Source: an uncultured Eggerthellaceae bacterium (GTDB lineage: Bacteria; Actinomycetota; Coriobacteriia; Coriobacteriales; Eggerthellaceae). From it: a stretch of 52,386 nt of DNA. The translations under genes and the position numbers were made by a program. The stretch spans positions 1 through 52,386 of the forward strand of contig CAJTXX010000011.1 in the NCBI GenBank assembly GCA_910584145.1. The letters run 5' to 3'. Below the pieces are notes generated by a model. That model was given only the letters and a program-made list of their open reading frames with translations. It had not been told where the DNA came from and did not search any database. Positions 33,253 through 41,308 of the stretch are shown in pieces; the stretch's first letter is position 1; each line of letters starts with the position of its first letter.

Positions 33253-34210
33253 GATGCGCTACCTGCGGATAGGCGTTGCGGCTGCCGTTCTGGTCGTTGT
33301 GTTCGCGTGCACGTTCGCGCATGTGCCCATCGGCACGCTGTGCGCGCTGTGCCCGGTCGGGTTCGCCGAGATGAGCGTGGCGAGCGGGTCGGTGCCGTGG
33401 GAGCTGCTGCCCGGTGTGCTGATCGTGCTGGGCGTGGTGTTCCTGCTCGGGCGCGTGTTCTGCTCGTGGGTGTGCCCGACGAGCTTGCTGCGCAACATCT
33501 TCGGCGGGCGCACACCGCATGGGCTGACCGGGCGCACCGGCACGTGCGCCGGCTGCAAAGGCGCGAGCGGTTGCGCGGGCGCTCCTGTGCCGGAAGGCGG
33601 TTCGGAGGCGCAAGGCGCTTCTGGCGGCGATGATGCGTGCCCGTCGGGTGCGACGGCGTGCGCTGCTGCGGAGGGTGCCGGTGCCTCAGAGGCTGCTGCG
33701 GCCGAGGGCGGCTGTGCGAGCGACCCCAACAAGGCTCGCACGCGCAGCAGCCTCGCGGCGCAGGGCATCGTGCTGGCGGTGCTGCTGGTGGTATCGTTCC
33801 TCGTGCATTTTCCGGTGTTCTGCCTGTTCTGCCCTATCGGGTTGGCGTTCGGCACCATATTCGCCGTAAGCCGCATGTTCATAACCTGGCAGCCCGGCTG
33901 GGAGCTGATCGTGTTCCCTGCCATGCTGGCATTGGAGCTGTTCGTGCTGCGGCGCTGGTGCGCGGCCATCTGCCCGCTCGGGTTCTTCTTCGGCCTTATG
34001 GCGAAGGCGCGCAGCCGCATCGGGGTGCTCCCGCGCGTGCGGGTCGATCAGCAGGCGTGCATCCACGCGCAGGGGTGCGAGGTGTGCGCCACCACGTGCC
34101 CGGAGGATATCTGCGCGGCCACGGCCGACGCGCGCGACCTAGAGGATTGCACGATGTGCCTCGACTGCCGCGAGCATTGCCCTTCGCGCGCCATACGCAT
34201 GACGAGATGA
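33245..34210 (+). CDS. NapH-like membrane ferredoxin with Cys-rich insertion
   Basis: A 321-residue protein with about four or five transmembrane segments. Paired CPVG/CPIG-type motifs (CALCPVGF near residue 34, VFCSWVCP near 74, CLFCPIG near 195, CAAICPLG near 240) and two C-terminal [4Fe-4S] motifs (CEVCATTCPEDIC and CTMCLDCREHC) fit the NapH/4Fe-4S_5 family. NapH takes electrons from menaquinol and hands them to NapG. Between about residues 94 and 160 lies a low-complexity Cys/Gly/Ala/Ser loop (CAGCKGASGCAGAP and CPSGATACAAAEG) that NapH proteins normally lack. The gene overlaps the NapG-like gene by 8 bases and ends the operon. Confidence 0.88.
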   Translation: MNKMRYLRIGVAAAVLVVVFACTFAHVPIGTLCALCPVGFAEMSVASGSVPWELLPGVLIVLGVVFLLGRVFCSWVCPTSLLRNIFGGRTPHGLTGRTGTCAGCKGASGCAGAPVPEGGSEAQGASGGDDACPSGATACAAAEGAGASEAAAAEGGCASDPNKARTRSSLAAQGIVLAVLLVVSFLVHFPVFCLFCPIGLAFGTIFAVSRMFITWQPGWELIVFPAMLALELFVLRRWCAAICPLGFFFGLMAKARSRIGVLPRVRVDQQACIHAQGCEVCATTCPEDICAATADARDLEDCTMCLDCREHCPSRAIRMTR

Positions 34211-34425
34211 CCTCGGCGGGCGCATGGCGCCCGCATTCGCGCGTTCGGGCCTGGGTATCGTGCCCTGAAAAGCGGCGTAGAGGAAACCTTCAAAAACCCG
34301 AAGGAAAACGGTCATTCCCTGCGAAAAGCATGCCCGAGCGCTCAAGAAAGGCTGAAGATCGGATGGTAGCCGGCTTCGGCGCCCCAGCGCTCATGCGCCA
34401 TGCTCGGCTCTGCGGGCGAGGAAGA

Positions 34426-34872
34426 TCAGCCTGCCATGACCTTGCTCGCGTTGTGACGGACCCTGTCGAGCACGTCGAAGAACACGGCGAGGTCGTCGTC
34501 GGATATGCCCTCGGCGATCTGGGAGGCGCGCGCCACGACCGCTGGCTGTATCTCCACCAGCAGCTTCGAGGCGTCAGGCGTGTTCTCTACGATGTTCGCG
34601 CGGCGATCTTTCGGGTGCGGTTTGCGCTGCACCAGACCGCGCTTCACTAGCCGGTCGAGCAGTCGCGCTACGGTGGCGGGTTCTTTGCGCAGCAGCTCGG
34701 CCAGGTCTTTCTGCGTCATGGCGCCGTGCTCGTCCAGCTGGTTCAGCGCGTTCCATTGGCCAGACGTTATGCCGAAGGGCGCGAGCGTTATATCGAGGCT
34801 GCGCGCAAGCGCCTTCTGGGCCGTGTAGACCTGATAGCCGATGAACTCGCGATGCCGGAGTTTTTCTACCAT
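34426..34872 (-). CDS. MarR-family transcriptional regulator
   Basis: A 148-residue winged-helix regulator. The DNA-binding part includes MTQKDLAELLRKEPATVARLLDRLVKRGLVQRKPHPKDRRA (about residues 52-92), the standard MarR helix-turn-helix and wing with the DxR turn. GGAAAGG lies upstream of the ATG. It is divergent from a DMT-family exporter with only 47 bases between, so it probably represses itself and the exporter in response to a small molecule. The ligand is unknown. Confidence 0.92.
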   Translation of the reverse strand: MVEKLRHREFIGYQVYTAQKALARSLDITLAPFGITSGQWNALNQLDEHGAMTQKDLAELLRKEPATVARLLDRLVKRGLVQRKPHPKDRRANIVENTPDASKLLVEIQPAVVARASQIAEGISDDDLAVFFDVLDRVRHNASKVMAG

Positions 34873-34919
34873 GCGCGCCTTTCCGAGCAGATGCCTTGCG
34901 GCTATCGTATCATTTGGGC
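34873..34919. promoter_or_regulatory. 47-bp divergent promoter region between marR-type and exporter genes
   Basis: Both promoters must overlap here. On the plus strand TATCGT at 34903-34908 could be a -10, which would put the transcript start within about 5 bases of ATG 34920; no ribosome site is visible before that ATG, so the exporter mRNA may be nearly leaderless. Confidence 0.4.
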
Positions 34920-35861
34920 ATGCAAGAACAGCGACGGAACATGTGGGCGGGGATAGCTTTCACGCTTTTGGGCGGTGCTCTCTGGGGCATCTCTGGGACC
35001 AGCGTGCAGTTCCTGACCACTGCGGGCGGGGCGCCCCCGTCGCTCATTACGCTCATGCGCGTGCTCTTGGGCGGCGGCCTGTTCTTCGCGCTCCTGCTGG
35101 TGCGGTACCGCGATGCGGTGCGCGCTATGTTCGCCGACGGCCGCTCGGCTGGCGGCATCGTGCTGTTCGCGCTGTCGCTGTACGGCAATCAGCTGTGCTA
35201 TGCGCAGACCGTGCAGATCACCAACGCCGGCACTGCCACGGTGCTCCAGATGCTCGGCAGCGTGTTCGTCATGCTGTTCGTGTGCGTGACGGCGCGGAAG
35301 CTGCCGCATGCGAAGGAGCTCGCCGGGCTCATCATCGCCGTGCTCGCTACGGTGCTCATCGCTACGCAGGGCGATGTGCGCACGCTCGATATCGACCCCG
35401 GCGGCCTTGCGTGGGGCATCGCCACGGGGCTGACCACGGCGTTCTACATCTTGGTGCCGAAGCGGTTCGGCTTGTTCGAGCGGTTCGGCAGCGTGCCGGT
35501 GGTGGGGACGGGCATGTTCCTCGGCACGGTGTTCGCGGTGCCGGTGTATGCCCTGCAAGGCGGCAGCATCGAGCAGGCTGCGACGGTGCTCGCCGCATTC
35601 GGCCCGTTCGAGTGGCTGGTGTTCGCGGGCGGCTTGGTGGTGGTGGGCACCATCGGCGGCTACGGGTTCTATCTGCATGGCGTGTCTATCGTGGGGTCGG
35701 TGAAGGGCAGCCTGCTGGGCGCTATCGAGCCGGTCAGCGCAACGACGGTGGCGGCGCTGTGGCTGGGCACCGCGTTCACGGGGTATGACATCGCCGGCAT
35801 GCTGCTCATGTGCATCATGGTGGCGTTCGTCACCACCGACGAGAAGCCCGACGACGGCTGA
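34920..35861 (+). CDS. EamA/DMT-family transporter
   Basis: A drug/metabolite transporter with ten transmembrane segments in two EamA halves, 313 residues from ATG 34920. Family features are GALWGISGTSVQFL near the N-terminus, and ALSLYGNQLCYAQTVQITNAGTAT and GGYGFYLHGVSIVGSVKGSLLGAIEPVSAT in the two halves. These proteins move small metabolites or amino acids, mostly outward. An in-frame ATG at 34896 would add 8 residues, but neither start has a clear ribosome site. The divergent MarR gene is the likely regulator. The mazG gene starts 15 bases after the stop. Confidence 0.9.
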   Translation: MQEQRRNMWAGIAFTLLGGALWGISGTSVQFLTTAGGAPPSLITLMRVLLGGGLFFALLLVRYRDAVRAMFADGRSAGGIVLFALSLYGNQLCYAQTVQITNAGTATVLQMLGSVFVMLFVCVTARKLPHAKELAGLIIAVLATVLIATQGDVRTLDIDPGGLAWGIATGLTTAFYILVPKRFGLFERFGSVPVVGTGMFLGTVFAVPVYALQGGSIEQAATVLAAFGPFEWLVFAGGLVVVGTIGGYGFYLHGVSIVGSVKGSLLGAIEPVSATTVAALWLGTAFTGYDIAGMLLMCIMVAFVTTDEKPDDG

Positions 35862-35876
35862 CAAGGAGGACTGCCG

Positions 35877-36698
35877 ATGCAGGACCGAACAGGATTCGAC
35901 GCATTCGTGCAGACCATCGCGGCGCTGCGCGCGCCCGACGGCTGCCCGTGGGACCGCGAGCAGACGCACGCGTCCATCGCGTCGAACATGATCGAAGAGG
36001 CCTACGAGGCCGTGGACGCCATCGAGGTGGGCGACGTGGCGCATCTGCGCGAAGAACTGGGCGATGTGCTGCTGCAAGTGGTGCTGCAAAGCCAGATAGC
36101 GGCCGACCAGGGCGAGTTCACCATCGACGATGTGTGCCATGACATCAACGCGAAGATGGTGCGGCGCCACCCCCACGTGTTCGGCGATGCGGCCGCAGAC
36201 GATGCGAACGCCGTGCTCGACCTGTGGGACCAGGTGAAGATGCAGGAAGGCGCCGGCCGGGCGCGCGAGGGGCTGCTCGATGGCGTGCCGAAGAGCTTTC
36301 CGGCGCTCATGCAGGCGCAGAAGATATCGCGCAAGGCGGCAGCTGCGGGCTTCGAGTGGGAGAGCATCGACGATGTGTGGGTGAAGGTGGCCGAGGAGAT
36401 GGGCGAGCTGCAAGAGGCGTACGCGGCGGTGCCGAAGTCAGCCAACGGCAAGGTGAGCAAAGACGACCAGGGCGCTGCCGTGCGCGAGGTGGAGGCCGAG
36501 TTCGGCGATGTGCTGTTCTCGCTGGTGAACGTGGGTCGCAAGATGGGGCTGGATGCCGAAGCGGCGCTGCGTGCCACATGCGAGAAGTTCCGCCGTCGCT
36601 GGGCATTCATGGAAGCCGCGGCCGAGGGCGACTTGGCCGACATGCCGCAGCCTCAACAAGAAGCTCTTTGGCAGGAAGCGAAGAGCCAGGGCTTGTAG
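35877..36698 (+). CDS. mazG: Nucleoside triphosphate pyrophosphohydrolase MazG
   Basis: A 273-residue MazG with two MazG domains. The first holds CPWDREQTHASIASNMIEEAYEAVDAI and REELGDVLLQVV, which include the metal-binding EExxE and ExxD positions; the second is WVKVAEEMGELQEAY and EAEFGDVLFSLVNVGRKM. The enzyme hydrolyses NTPs and dNTPs to monophosphates and pyrophosphate, cleaning the pool of abnormal nucleotides; E. coli MazG also lowers ppGpp. AAGGAGG precedes the ATG. It follows the transporter gene closely and may be co-transcribed. Confidence 0.95.
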   Translation: MQDRTGFDAFVQTIAALRAPDGCPWDREQTHASIASNMIEEAYEAVDAIEVGDVAHLREELGDVLLQVVLQSQIAADQGEFTIDDVCHDINAKMVRRHPHVFGDAAADDANAVLDLWDQVKMQEGAGRAREGLLDGVPKSFPALMQAQKISRKAAAAGFEWESIDDVWVKVAEEMGELQEAYAAVPKSANGKVSKDDQGAAVREVEAEFGDVLFSLVNVGRKMGLDAEAALRATCEKFRRRWAFMEAAAEGDLADMPQPQQEALWQEAKSQGL

Positions 36699-36798
36699 CT
36701 CTACGGGCGGCGTTCCGCTGCTCGCCCGATGCGCGGCGGACGAGCGATAGGAAGGGGCGAAGGCAGCGCGGCGGCCTCTCCGCCATCGTGCTCGGGGT

Positions 36799-36829
36799 GC
36801 GCTCGCGGAGCGCTTGCCGCTCTAGCGGC
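36799..36829. terminator. Two adjacent small hairpins between convergent mazG and lysozyme genes
   Basis: GCGCTC-GCG-GAGCGC (36799-36813) and GCCGC-TCTA-GCGGC (36816-36829, the second arm ending at 36829) lie just before the lysozyme stop codon. Neither has a T tract, so termination is inferred from position. Confidence 0.4.
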
Positions 36830-36834
36830 TCGCC

Positions 36835-37728
36835 TTAGCGTGGCGGCCAGGGGATGTTGCCGGGCTCATCCAGCGTGATCTCTTCGCCGCGTTTCGTGGG
36901 CAGCCAGATGTTCAGATCGACTGCGGTGGCTATGCCGGGGATGTCGCCTGCATTCGTGTATTGCCAGATGGTGAAATCGAGCGGCGCGGTAGGCGCGGCC
37001 ACGTCGTATTCCGCGAGCCATACCGGGTAGGCTTGGCGCACCTCGTAGGATATCCGCTTCAAGTCGCGTTGGTTGCCGTAGATGAGCGGCTCGTAGCCCG
37101 CAGCTTCGATGGCCTCGCAGAATGCGGCGGCGTTCTGCGACAGCTGCTCGCCGGTCAGATCGTTCGCGCGGGCGCCTTCCACGTGCACCGCTTCGTGATC
37201 GTAGGCGATGGCCTGGAAAGCCGAACCCTCCGCCTCCGCTGCGCGCACCTGCTCCAGGGCGAAGGCGGCTTCCTCGGCTGCCTCGGTGGGGGTGATGGCC
37301 TGCGAGAAGAAGTAGCCCGACACAGGGATAGCCGCCAGACGGGTGCCGCGGCAGTTCGCTTGGAACTGCTTGTCGAGGTTGAGCGTACCAGCGGTAGCCC
37401 CGCGGTGGCCGATGCGCAGGAAGGCGAATTCCACGCCTGCCTGGCCGACATCGCGCCAGTCGATGATGCGCTGGTGCTCCGACACGTCGATGCCCCAGTG
37501 CGATACGACCGCGCCGTCTTCCGCATAGCGGAGCTTCTGGCCGTCGCGCTCGAGGCCGTCCCAGTCGTAGAGGCAGATGTAGACCTCGTCGCGCACCACG
37601 TCGGGGCGGTCGGGCGTGCAGCCGGTGAGCAGAGCTGCTGCGGTGGCGCCCATCATGGCGAGGGCGGCGCGCCGGGTCATCGTGGGGTTCGAGCTGAGGA
37701 TATGCGCGGGCGGGCGGAGGCTCATCAT
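36835..37728 (-). CDS. Lipoprotein glycoside hydrolase family 25 lysozyme
   Basis: A muramidase-type protein of 297 residues. A lipoprotein signal is visible: TRRAALAMMGATAAALLTGC, with the lipobox LLTGC, so the mature enzyme is probably lipid-anchored outside the membrane. GH25 features are SHWGIDVSEHQ, VEFAFLRIGHRG, the catalytic-type AYDHEAV (DxE), and VWLAEYD plus FTIWQYTNAGDIPGI at the end. It would cleave the MurNAc-GlcNAc bond of peptidoglycan. Two adjacent ATGs at 37728 and 37725 follow the panD stop by 4 bases; a start at 37680 would still leave the whole signal peptide. Position suggests co-transcription with panBCD, which has no obvious functional reason. Confidence 0.88.
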   Translation of the reverse strand: MMSLRPPAHILSSNPTMTRRAALAMMGATAAALLTGCTPDRPDVVRDEVYICLYDWDGLERDGQKLRYAEDGAVVSHWGIDVSEHQRIIDWRDVGQAGVEFAFLRIGHRGATAGTLNLDKQFQANCRGTRLAAIPVSGYFFSQAITPTEAAEEAAFALEQVRAAEAEGSAFQAIAYDHEAVHVEGARANDLTGEQLSQNAAAFCEAIEAAGYEPLIYGNQRDLKRISYEVRQAYPVWLAEYDVAAPTAPLDFTIWQYTNAGDIPGIATAVDLNIWLPTKRGEEITLDEPGNIPWPPR

Positions 37729-37732
37729 GCGC

Positions 37733-38122
37733 TTACGCCCAGCGGCCGTGCGTCTCGTAGCGGGCTGTTTCGGTCATGCGGTTCGCGTCGTCCACGAACA
37801 CGACGCGCGGGGCGTTGGCAGGGTCGGCCTGCTCATCGGGGGTGAGGCCGGCATACGCCATGACGATCACCTTGTCGCCCACGCTCACGCAGTGCGCGGC
37901 TGCGCCGTTCACGCACACGATGCCGCTGCCCGCTTCGCCGAATATCACGTATGTCTCGAAGCGGTTGCCGTTGTCCACGTCGGCGACCTGCACCTTCTCG
38001 TACTCCACGATGCCGGCCGCTTGGGCCAGCGCGGCGTCTATGGTTATGGAGCCCACGTAGCCCAGCTCGGCCTGCGTGACGGTGGCGCGGTGTATCTTGC
38101 TCTTCAGCACGGTCAGCAGCAC
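37733..38122 (-). CDS. panD: Aspartate 1-decarboxylase precursor
   Basis: A 129-residue PanD. The self-cleavage site is intact: Gly24-Ser25 in YVGSITID, giving the pyruvoyl cofactor on Ser25. Other family landmarks are KSKIHRATVTQAEL at the start (with the active-site Lys9) and NGAAAHCVSVGDKVIVMAYA. It makes beta-alanine from aspartate, which PanC joins to pantoate. Its start overlaps the end of panC by 10 bases, and the lysozyme gene starts 4 bases after its stop. Confidence 0.97.
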   Translation of the reverse strand: MLLTVLKSKIHRATVTQAELGYVGSITIDAALAQAAGIVEYEKVQVADVDNGNRFETYVIFGEAGSGIVCVNGAAAHCVSVGDKVIVMAYAGLTPDEQADPANAPRVVFVDDANRMTETARYETHGRWA

Positions 38123-38970
38123 GGCGGCTCCTCGAAGATGAAGTTGTCGATCAGGCGCGTGCTGCCGATGTAGACCGCGAGCGCCACCAGCGCTGCGCTG
38201 CCGATGCGCTCGACCGGCTGCATGGTGAGGCCGTCTACCACTTCCAGGTAGTCCACGCGCGCGAGCGGCTCGCTCTCTAGTATGTCCAGCATCAGCCGCT
38301 TCAGCGCATGGGCGTCGCGCTCGCCCGCTTCCACGGCGCGCTGCCCGGCGGCCACGGCGCGGCTCAGCACCAGCGCTGCCTGCCGCTCAGCCGCCGACAG
38401 GTAGGTGTTGCGCGAGCTCTTGGCCAGTCCGTCGTCCTCGCGCACGATGGGGCATCCCACCACGCGCACCGGCAGGTTCAGGTCGCGCACCATGCCCTTC
38501 ACGATGGCCAGCTGCTGCGCGTCCTTCTGGCCGAAGAACGCCAGGTCGGGCTGCACGATGTTGAACAGCTTCGTAACCACCGTGCACACGCCGCGGAAAT
38601 GCCCCGGCCTCGATGCGCCGCAGAGCGTCTCCGCCAGCGCGTCGGCCGTTACATAGGTGTTGAACCCCGCGGGGTACATCTCGTCGGCCGAGGGGTGGAA
38701 CACCAGGTCGACCCCGTGCGCTTCGCAGAGCTCGGCATCGCGCTCGAGGTCGCGCGGGTAGTTGTCGAAGTCTTCGTTCGGCCCGAACTGGATGGGGTTC
38801 ACGAACACCGACACCACCACGGCGTCGCACGCTTGGCGCGCGGCGTCCATCAGGCTCTGGTGGCCTTCGTGCAGGTAGCCCATGGTGGGCACGAGCCCCA
38901 CGGTGCGCCCCGCGGCCTTCCACTGCGCGATCTGCTCGCGCACCTCGTCTATCGTGGTTGCTATGCGCAT
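38113..38970 (-). CDS. panC: Pantothenate synthetase
   Basis: A 285-residue pantoate-beta-alanine ligase. ATP and substrate motifs are present: VGLVPTMGYLHEGHQSLM (HxGH), FVNPIQFGPNEDFDNYPRD, FFGQKDAQQLAIV and SSRNTYLSAAERQAA. It forms pantothenate from pantoate, beta-alanine and ATP. The gene lies between panB (18 bases upstream) and panD (10-base overlap), giving a complete panBCD operon read leftward, so the organism can make the later part of the coenzyme A pathway from ketoisovalerate. The length is standard. Confidence 0.97.
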   Translation of the reverse strand: MRIATTIDEVREQIAQWKAAGRTVGLVPTMGYLHEGHQSLMDAARQACDAVVVSVFVNPIQFGPNEDFDNYPRDLERDAELCEAHGVDLVFHPSADEMYPAGFNTYVTADALAETLCGASRPGHFRGVCTVVTKLFNIVQPDLAFFGQKDAQQLAIVKGMVRDLNLPVRVVGCPIVREDDGLAKSSRNTYLSAAERQAALVLSRAVAAGQRAVEAGERDAHALKRLMLDILESEPLARVDYLEVVDGLTMQPVERIGSAALVALAVYIGSTRLIDNFIFEEPPCC

Positions 38971-38988
38971 GATGCTGCTCGCCTCCGA

Positions 38989-39783
38989 TCAGTAGCAGTG
39001 CTCGGGTGCCGGGAACGCGCCGTCCTTCACGCATTCGTCGAACTCGCGGTATGCCTGGCGCATCAGCGCGCCGGCCTCGGCGAAGCGGCGCACGAACTTG
39101 GGGGTGAAGTCGTCGAACATGCCCAGCATGTCCTGATTCACCAGCACCTGCCCGTCGCAGTCGGGCCCCGCGCCGATGCCGATGGTGGGTATGCGCAGCT
39201 CTTCGGTGATGCGTGCGCCCACGGCGGCGGGCACGGCCTCTATCACCACGGCGAAGGCGCCGGCGTCTTGCACCGCGCGCGCGTCGGCTATGAGCTGCTC
39301 GGCGGCATCGTCGGTCTTGCCCTGCACCTTGAAGCCGCCGAGGGCGTTGATGCCCTGCGGCGTCAGCCCGATATGGGCGCACACGGGGATCTTCGCTGCC
39401 ACGATAGCGGCGATGTGGTCGGCCATCGGCACGCCGCCTTCGAGCTTCACGGCGTTCGCGCCGCCCTCCTTTATGAGGCGCCCCGCGTTCTCCACGGCCT
39501 GCGCAGCCGACACTTCGTATGACATGAACGGCATATCGGCCACTACCAGGGCATTCTGCGCGCCGCGCACCACGGCGGCGGTGTGGTGCACCATGTCCTG
39601 CATGGTGACGGGCACCGTGCTCCCCAGCCCGAGCATCACGTTGCCCAGCGAATCGCCCACGAGGATGGCGTCGATGCCCGCCTCGTCCACCAAGCGCGCG
39701 GTGGTGTAATCGTAGGCGGTCAGCATCGAGATCTTCCGACCCTCAGCCTTCATCTTCTGGAATGTGGAAACCGTTACGGCCAC
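38989..39783 (-). CDS. panB: 3-methyl-2-oxobutanoate hydroxymethyltransferase
   Basis: A 264-residue PanB from the GTG ending at 39783, preceded by GAGGGAG; a longer frame to 39972 would translate a REP-like repeat and is rejected. Family motifs are ISMLTAYDYTTARLVDEAGID, VGDSLGNVMLG (metal ligands), VKLEGGV and GIGAGPDCDGQVLVNQDMLG. It transfers a hydroxymethyl group from methylenetetrahydrofolate to ketoisovalerate, the first step to pantoate. It is the first gene of the panBCD operon. Reading leftward, a TATACT element lies about 40 bases upstream of the start and may be the promoter -10. Confidence 0.96.
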   Translation of the reverse strand: MAVTVSTFQKMKAEGRKISMLTAYDYTTARLVDEAGIDAILVGDSLGNVMLGLGSTVPVTMQDMVHHTAAVVRGAQNALVVADMPFMSYEVSAAQAVENAGRLIKEGGANAVKLEGGVPMADHIAAIVAAKIPVCAHIGLTPQGINALGGFKVQGKTDDAAEQLIADARAVQDAGAFAVVIEAVPAAVGARITEELRIPTIGIGAGPDCDGQVLVNQDMLGMFDDFTPKFVRRFAEAGALMRQAYREFDECVKDGAFPAPEHCY

Positions 39784-40090
39784 GTTCGCTCCCTCTCTGG
39801 AATGCCTGCTCAAGCAGTATATCGAGCCTGAACATTGTACGCGACCGCTACCTCGCCGGCGCCCCTCAGACGGGAGCGGCCAAAATGCGACAGGGGACGG
39901 GGACGAACCCAAAGGGACGGAGCAGATGGGGGTGCGTTCGGGTGCTGCAAGCGCTCTAGCGGGGGTTCGCAACCGCTGGGCGCCTTTATTTCTGCGAAAA
40001 TGAATCCACAGGTTGGTAGTGTGCCACCGCCGCGTGGCTTAGTGTTGTCGGTGCCGGCGCTATCCGACCCTATCAAGAAAGGTATTGCGA
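39784..40090. other. 307-bp divergent region between panB and an XRE regulator, with a REP-like half copy
   Basis: It should contain both promoters. A single arm of the dispersed repeat, GAACCCAAAGGGACGGAGCA and a few more bases, lies at 39905-39930, preceded by AGGGGACGGGGACG. It lacks the opposite arm, so no hairpin forms. No gene is supported. Confidence 0.6.
39893..39930. repeat. REP-like repeat, copy 2 (single arm)
   Basis: The core AACCCAAAGGGACGGAGCA matches the arms of copies 1 and 3 exactly; the following AGATGGGG differs from their AAATGGCA. It has only one arm and the same AGGGGAC-type leader as the other copies. Confidence 0.75.
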
Positions 40091-41152
40091 ATGAGCTTTC
40101 GAGACAATCTGCTGCACCTGCGCGCATCGCGGAATATGACGCAGGAGCAGCTCGCTATGATGCTGGGAGTGAGCCGCCAGTCGGTCACCAAGTGGGAATC
40201 GGAGCGGTCGTACCCCGAGATGGACAAGCTGCTGAAGCTGTGCCAGATATTCGACTGCACGCTCGACGACCTCGTACAGGGCGACCTGACCGACCGCCAG
40301 CCCGACCCGGCAGCGGCAGCGCCGAAGGCTCCGCCCGCCGACGTGTTCGGCTACGACGAGCACGCGCGGCGCTTCGCCAACAGGATATCGCTCGGCGTGT
40401 TCCTCATCATCTTCGGTGTGGCGGCATCGCTCATCTTCTTCGCCGCGGGCGAACCTGCGGAAGCCATCCTGTTCCAGCTGCCCGAGAACGTGGCGGCGGC
40501 CATCGGCACCATGTGCATCTTCGCCGCCATCGCCGGTGCGCTGGCGCTGATGATACCGGCGGGGATGGAGCATTCGCACTTCATGCGCCGCCATCCCTAT
40601 ATCGAGGATTTCTACACCGAGGAGCAGAAGGCGCAGGCGCGCTCGTCATTCACCGCGCAGCTGATCGGCGGCATCGCCACCATCTTCTTCGGCATCTGCT
40701 TGCTCATGCTGCTCGATGGGTCTTCGGACATGGGATCGCTGCGCCCGCGCGACCTGCTCGTCCTCAGCGTGAACGGCGAGATGCTGGGCACGGTGGCGAT
40801 GCTGGTGTGCGTCGCGGTAGGCGCGTTCTTCATCGTGCATGGCAGCATGATGCTCGCGCGCACGAACCTGGCGAACTACAACATGGCCGCCGCCGAGGTG
40901 CTCGAGGCCCACGAGATAGCGCAGGCGCCCCTTCCGCCCGAGAAGAAGGAGGAGATGCTGAAGACGAAGAGCATCGACCGGAAGATCGGCGCCCTGTGCG
41001 GGACCATCATGATGATAGCCACCATAGCGGGGCTGGTCATGCTGTTCGTGCCCAGCTACCAGGAACCGCTCTTCTGGCTGGCCTGGCCCATCGGCGGCAT
41101 CTTGTGCGGGATCGTGTCGGTGCTGATGAAGGGGTTCAGCCGGCAAGACTAG
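40091..41152 (+). CDS. XRE-family regulator with C-terminal membrane domain
   Basis: A 353-residue protein from ATG 40091, with AAAGGT upstream. Residues 5-60 are a helix-turn-helix (HLRASRNMTQEQLAMMLGVSRQSVTKWESERSYPEMDKLLKL). The rest has about six transmembrane segments (near residues 97-117, 132-153, 188-208, 225-245, 298-318 and 323-343). Such proteins are membrane-tethered regulators, often responding to envelope or membrane stress, but the signal here is unknown. It stands alone, divergent from panBCD. A TTG two codons upstream is in frame but less likely. Confidence 0.85.
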   Translation: MSFRDNLLHLRASRNMTQEQLAMMLGVSRQSVTKWESERSYPEMDKLLKLCQIFDCTLDDLVQGDLTDRQPDPAAAAPKAPPADVFGYDEHARRFANRISLGVFLIIFGVAASLIFFAAGEPAEAILFQLPENVAAAIGTMCIFAAIAGALALMIPAGMEHSHFMRRHPYIEDFYTEEQKAQARSSFTAQLIGGIATIFFGICLLMLLDGSSDMGSLRPRDLLVLSVNGEMLGTVAMLVCVAVGAFFIVHGSMMLARTNLANYNMAAAEVLEAHEIAQAPLPPEKKEEMLKTKSIDRKIGALCGTIMMIATIAGLVMLFVPSYQEPLFWLAWPIGGILCGIVSVLMKGFSRQD

Positions 41153-41308
41153 CGCTTGCGCCGGCGGGCGCGCGATGCCACATGACGGCTGCGCCACCGG
41201 CCGCATACGGCTGCGTGACAAGGCCCCGCGCTGCTGCCTGCCTCCTGCGGCGCGCGCATAGAATCTGCCCAATGGCAATACCGCTATGGAGAACAGAAGG
41301 AGGCTATC

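Noticed and set aside
34902..36413. Minus-strand frame of about 503 codons across the DMT exporter and mazG
   Set aside because: His/Arg-rich composition without motifs, and both opposite genes are strongly supported.
39784..39972. N-terminal extension of panB
   Set aside because: It would translate the repeat copy and exceeds the normal PanB length; GTG 39783 with GAGGGAG is a good start.
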